Shown in pieces: positions 5,696-6,350 of a stretch of 6,350 nucleotides of DNA (position 1 is its first letter; the number at the start of each line of letters is the position of its first letter). The notes under the pieces were generated by a model, which was given only the letters and a program-made list of their open reading frames with translations, made no database searches and had not been told where the DNA came from. This DNA comes from Clostridium sp. UBA5530. GTDB lineage: Bacteria > Bacillota > Clostridia > Clostridiales > Clostridiaceae. The translations under genes and the position numbers were made by a program. Where the stretch lies: NCBI GenBank assembly GCA_002423705.1, contig DINW01000012.1:1-6350 (forward strand), given 5' to 3'.

Positions 5696-6350
5696 ATGGA
5701 TATTAGGGGAAGAAAAACACTAAAAATTAACCATATATCAATGAAATTTATATTTTGCATTGTGGTATCCATATTACAATGTGTTATATTCTATTTTATA
5801 AGGTTTATTTCATTTAGGGAAGTAGAAAAATATGTAGTCATAGTGTTAATAGATTCATTATCTATATTTTTAATATTGGAAGTGTTTAATAAATTCAAAT
5901 GCGAACATAAAGATGATGACTATAAAAAAATAAAGAAAGAAAATGAATATATAAAAAACCGATTATGTTCTCATTTCACTTTTAATTGTCTTAATACAAT
6001 ACTATATTATTGCAAAAGAGACAGTGATATGTCAAGACAGCTAATACTAGAATTTTCTAATTATATAAGAAAATCTTGTAGCTATGAGGAGAAAATATGT
6101 GAGATTCAATGGGAAATAGGTTATATTGAATCCTATTTATTTCTACAGAGGGCTAGGTTTAAGGATAAATTTACATATAATATAAATAAATGTGAACAAG
6201 ATTATAATATTATAAAATATTCTTTATTCAATTTTACAGAGATATGTATAAAATACTTTTTAAATAATGTAAAAAAAGAAGGGGTTTTTGACGTTAACAT
6301 AGAATTTATAAAATCAATACTATATATACAGATAACTTTTCCCTTATTAG
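5696..6350 (+). CDS. LytS/YehU-type sensor histidine kinase, N-terminal part, with atypical motifs (cut by window end)
   Basis: I translated 218 codons from the ATG at 5696 with no stop; the frame runs off the window. GAGG stands seven bases upstream. Two membrane helices are predicted (about 18-35 and 47-64), then a charged stretch (66-88), then a clear match to the LytS/YehU His_kinase dimerisation/phosphoacceptor domain. LCSHFTFNCLNTI (90-102) corresponds to the usual NPHFLFNxLNxI, with His93 as expected phosphoacceptor. The run WEIGYIESYLFLQRARFKDKF (in pieces: residues 139-159) matches the family's ELxxIxxYLxIQxxRFxDxL. Oddities: Pro before His93 is Ser; FLFN is FTFN; and where the ATP-binding N-box VENAIKHG is expected, residues 181-187 read TEICIKY, lacking the Asn. 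Ten Cys occur in 218 residues. It may be a degenerate kinase or a signalling partner. It is divergent from the small membrane protein. Any response regulator would lie beyond the window. Confidence 0.8.
   Translation, partial: MDIRGRKTLKINHISMKFIFCIVVSILQCVIFYFIRFISFREVEKYVVIVLIDSLSIFLILEVFNKFKCEHKDDDYKKIKKENEYIKNRLCSHFTFNCLNTILYYCKRDSDMSRQLILEFSNYIRKSCSYEEKICEIQWEIGYIESYLFLQRARFKDKFTYNINKCEQDYNIIKYSLFNFTEICIKYFLNNVKKEGVFDVNIEFIKSILYIQITFPLL

Noticed and set aside
1..6350. CRISPR array, insertion sequence, prophage or defence island
   Set aside because: No spaced direct repeats of suitable length, no transposase or integrase motifs and no phage or nuclease genes were found; the genes are typical chromosomal ones.

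Overview
The window is AT-rich DNA with short intergenic gaps, strong purine-rich ribosome binding sites and frequent AGA/ATA codons. These traits and the gene families present (LTA-synthase-type phosphotransferase, class III fructose-1,6-bisphosphatase, two-domain YedF, LytS-type sensor kinase) point to a low-GC Firmicute, most likely Clostridium or a close relative. The species cannot be fixed from this sequence alone. It reads as ordinary chromosome: no transposase, integrase, phage gene, tRNA, rRNA or CRISPR array was seen.

Layout from left to right. (1) Bases 62-1909, minus strand: a polytopic membrane enzyme of the lipoteichoic acid synthase family. Its promoter overlaps a perfect 8-bp dyad. 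(2) Bases 1910-2148: a divergent control region with the ltaS promoter on one side and an extended -10 promoter for yedF on the other. (3) Bases 2149-2724, plus: yedF, a TusA-like domain fused to a DsrE-like domain, the type linked to selenium/sulfur handling. (4) Bases 2725-2964: two successive hairpins, then AT-rich promoter-like DNA. (5) Bases 2965-4956, plus: fbp, a complete class III fructose-1,6-bisphosphatase of gluconeogenesis. (6) Bases 4953-4995: one strong bidirectional terminator that contains the stop codons of both converging genes. (7) Bases 4983-5462, minus: a small six-helix membrane protein with a TTG start, resembling the membrane part of LiaI/LiaF-like proteins. (8) Bases 5463-5695: a second divergent control region. 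(9) Bases 5696-6350, plus, cut by the window end: the N-terminal 218 residues of a LytS/YehU-type histidine kinase whose ATP-binding N-box looks degenerate and which is rich in cysteine.

The genes do not form one pathway or one operon. Each seems to be its own transcription unit: envelope polymer synthesis (ltaS), sulfur/selenium metabolism (yedF), central carbon metabolism (fbp), and a divergent pair of membrane protein and sensor that could concern envelope sensing (inference from position only). No clearly new multi-gene system is visible. The points most worth a second look are the atypical kinase at the right edge, a substitution in the substrate-binding motif of the LTA synthase, the dyad on the ltaS promoter, and the double hairpin between yedF and fbp.
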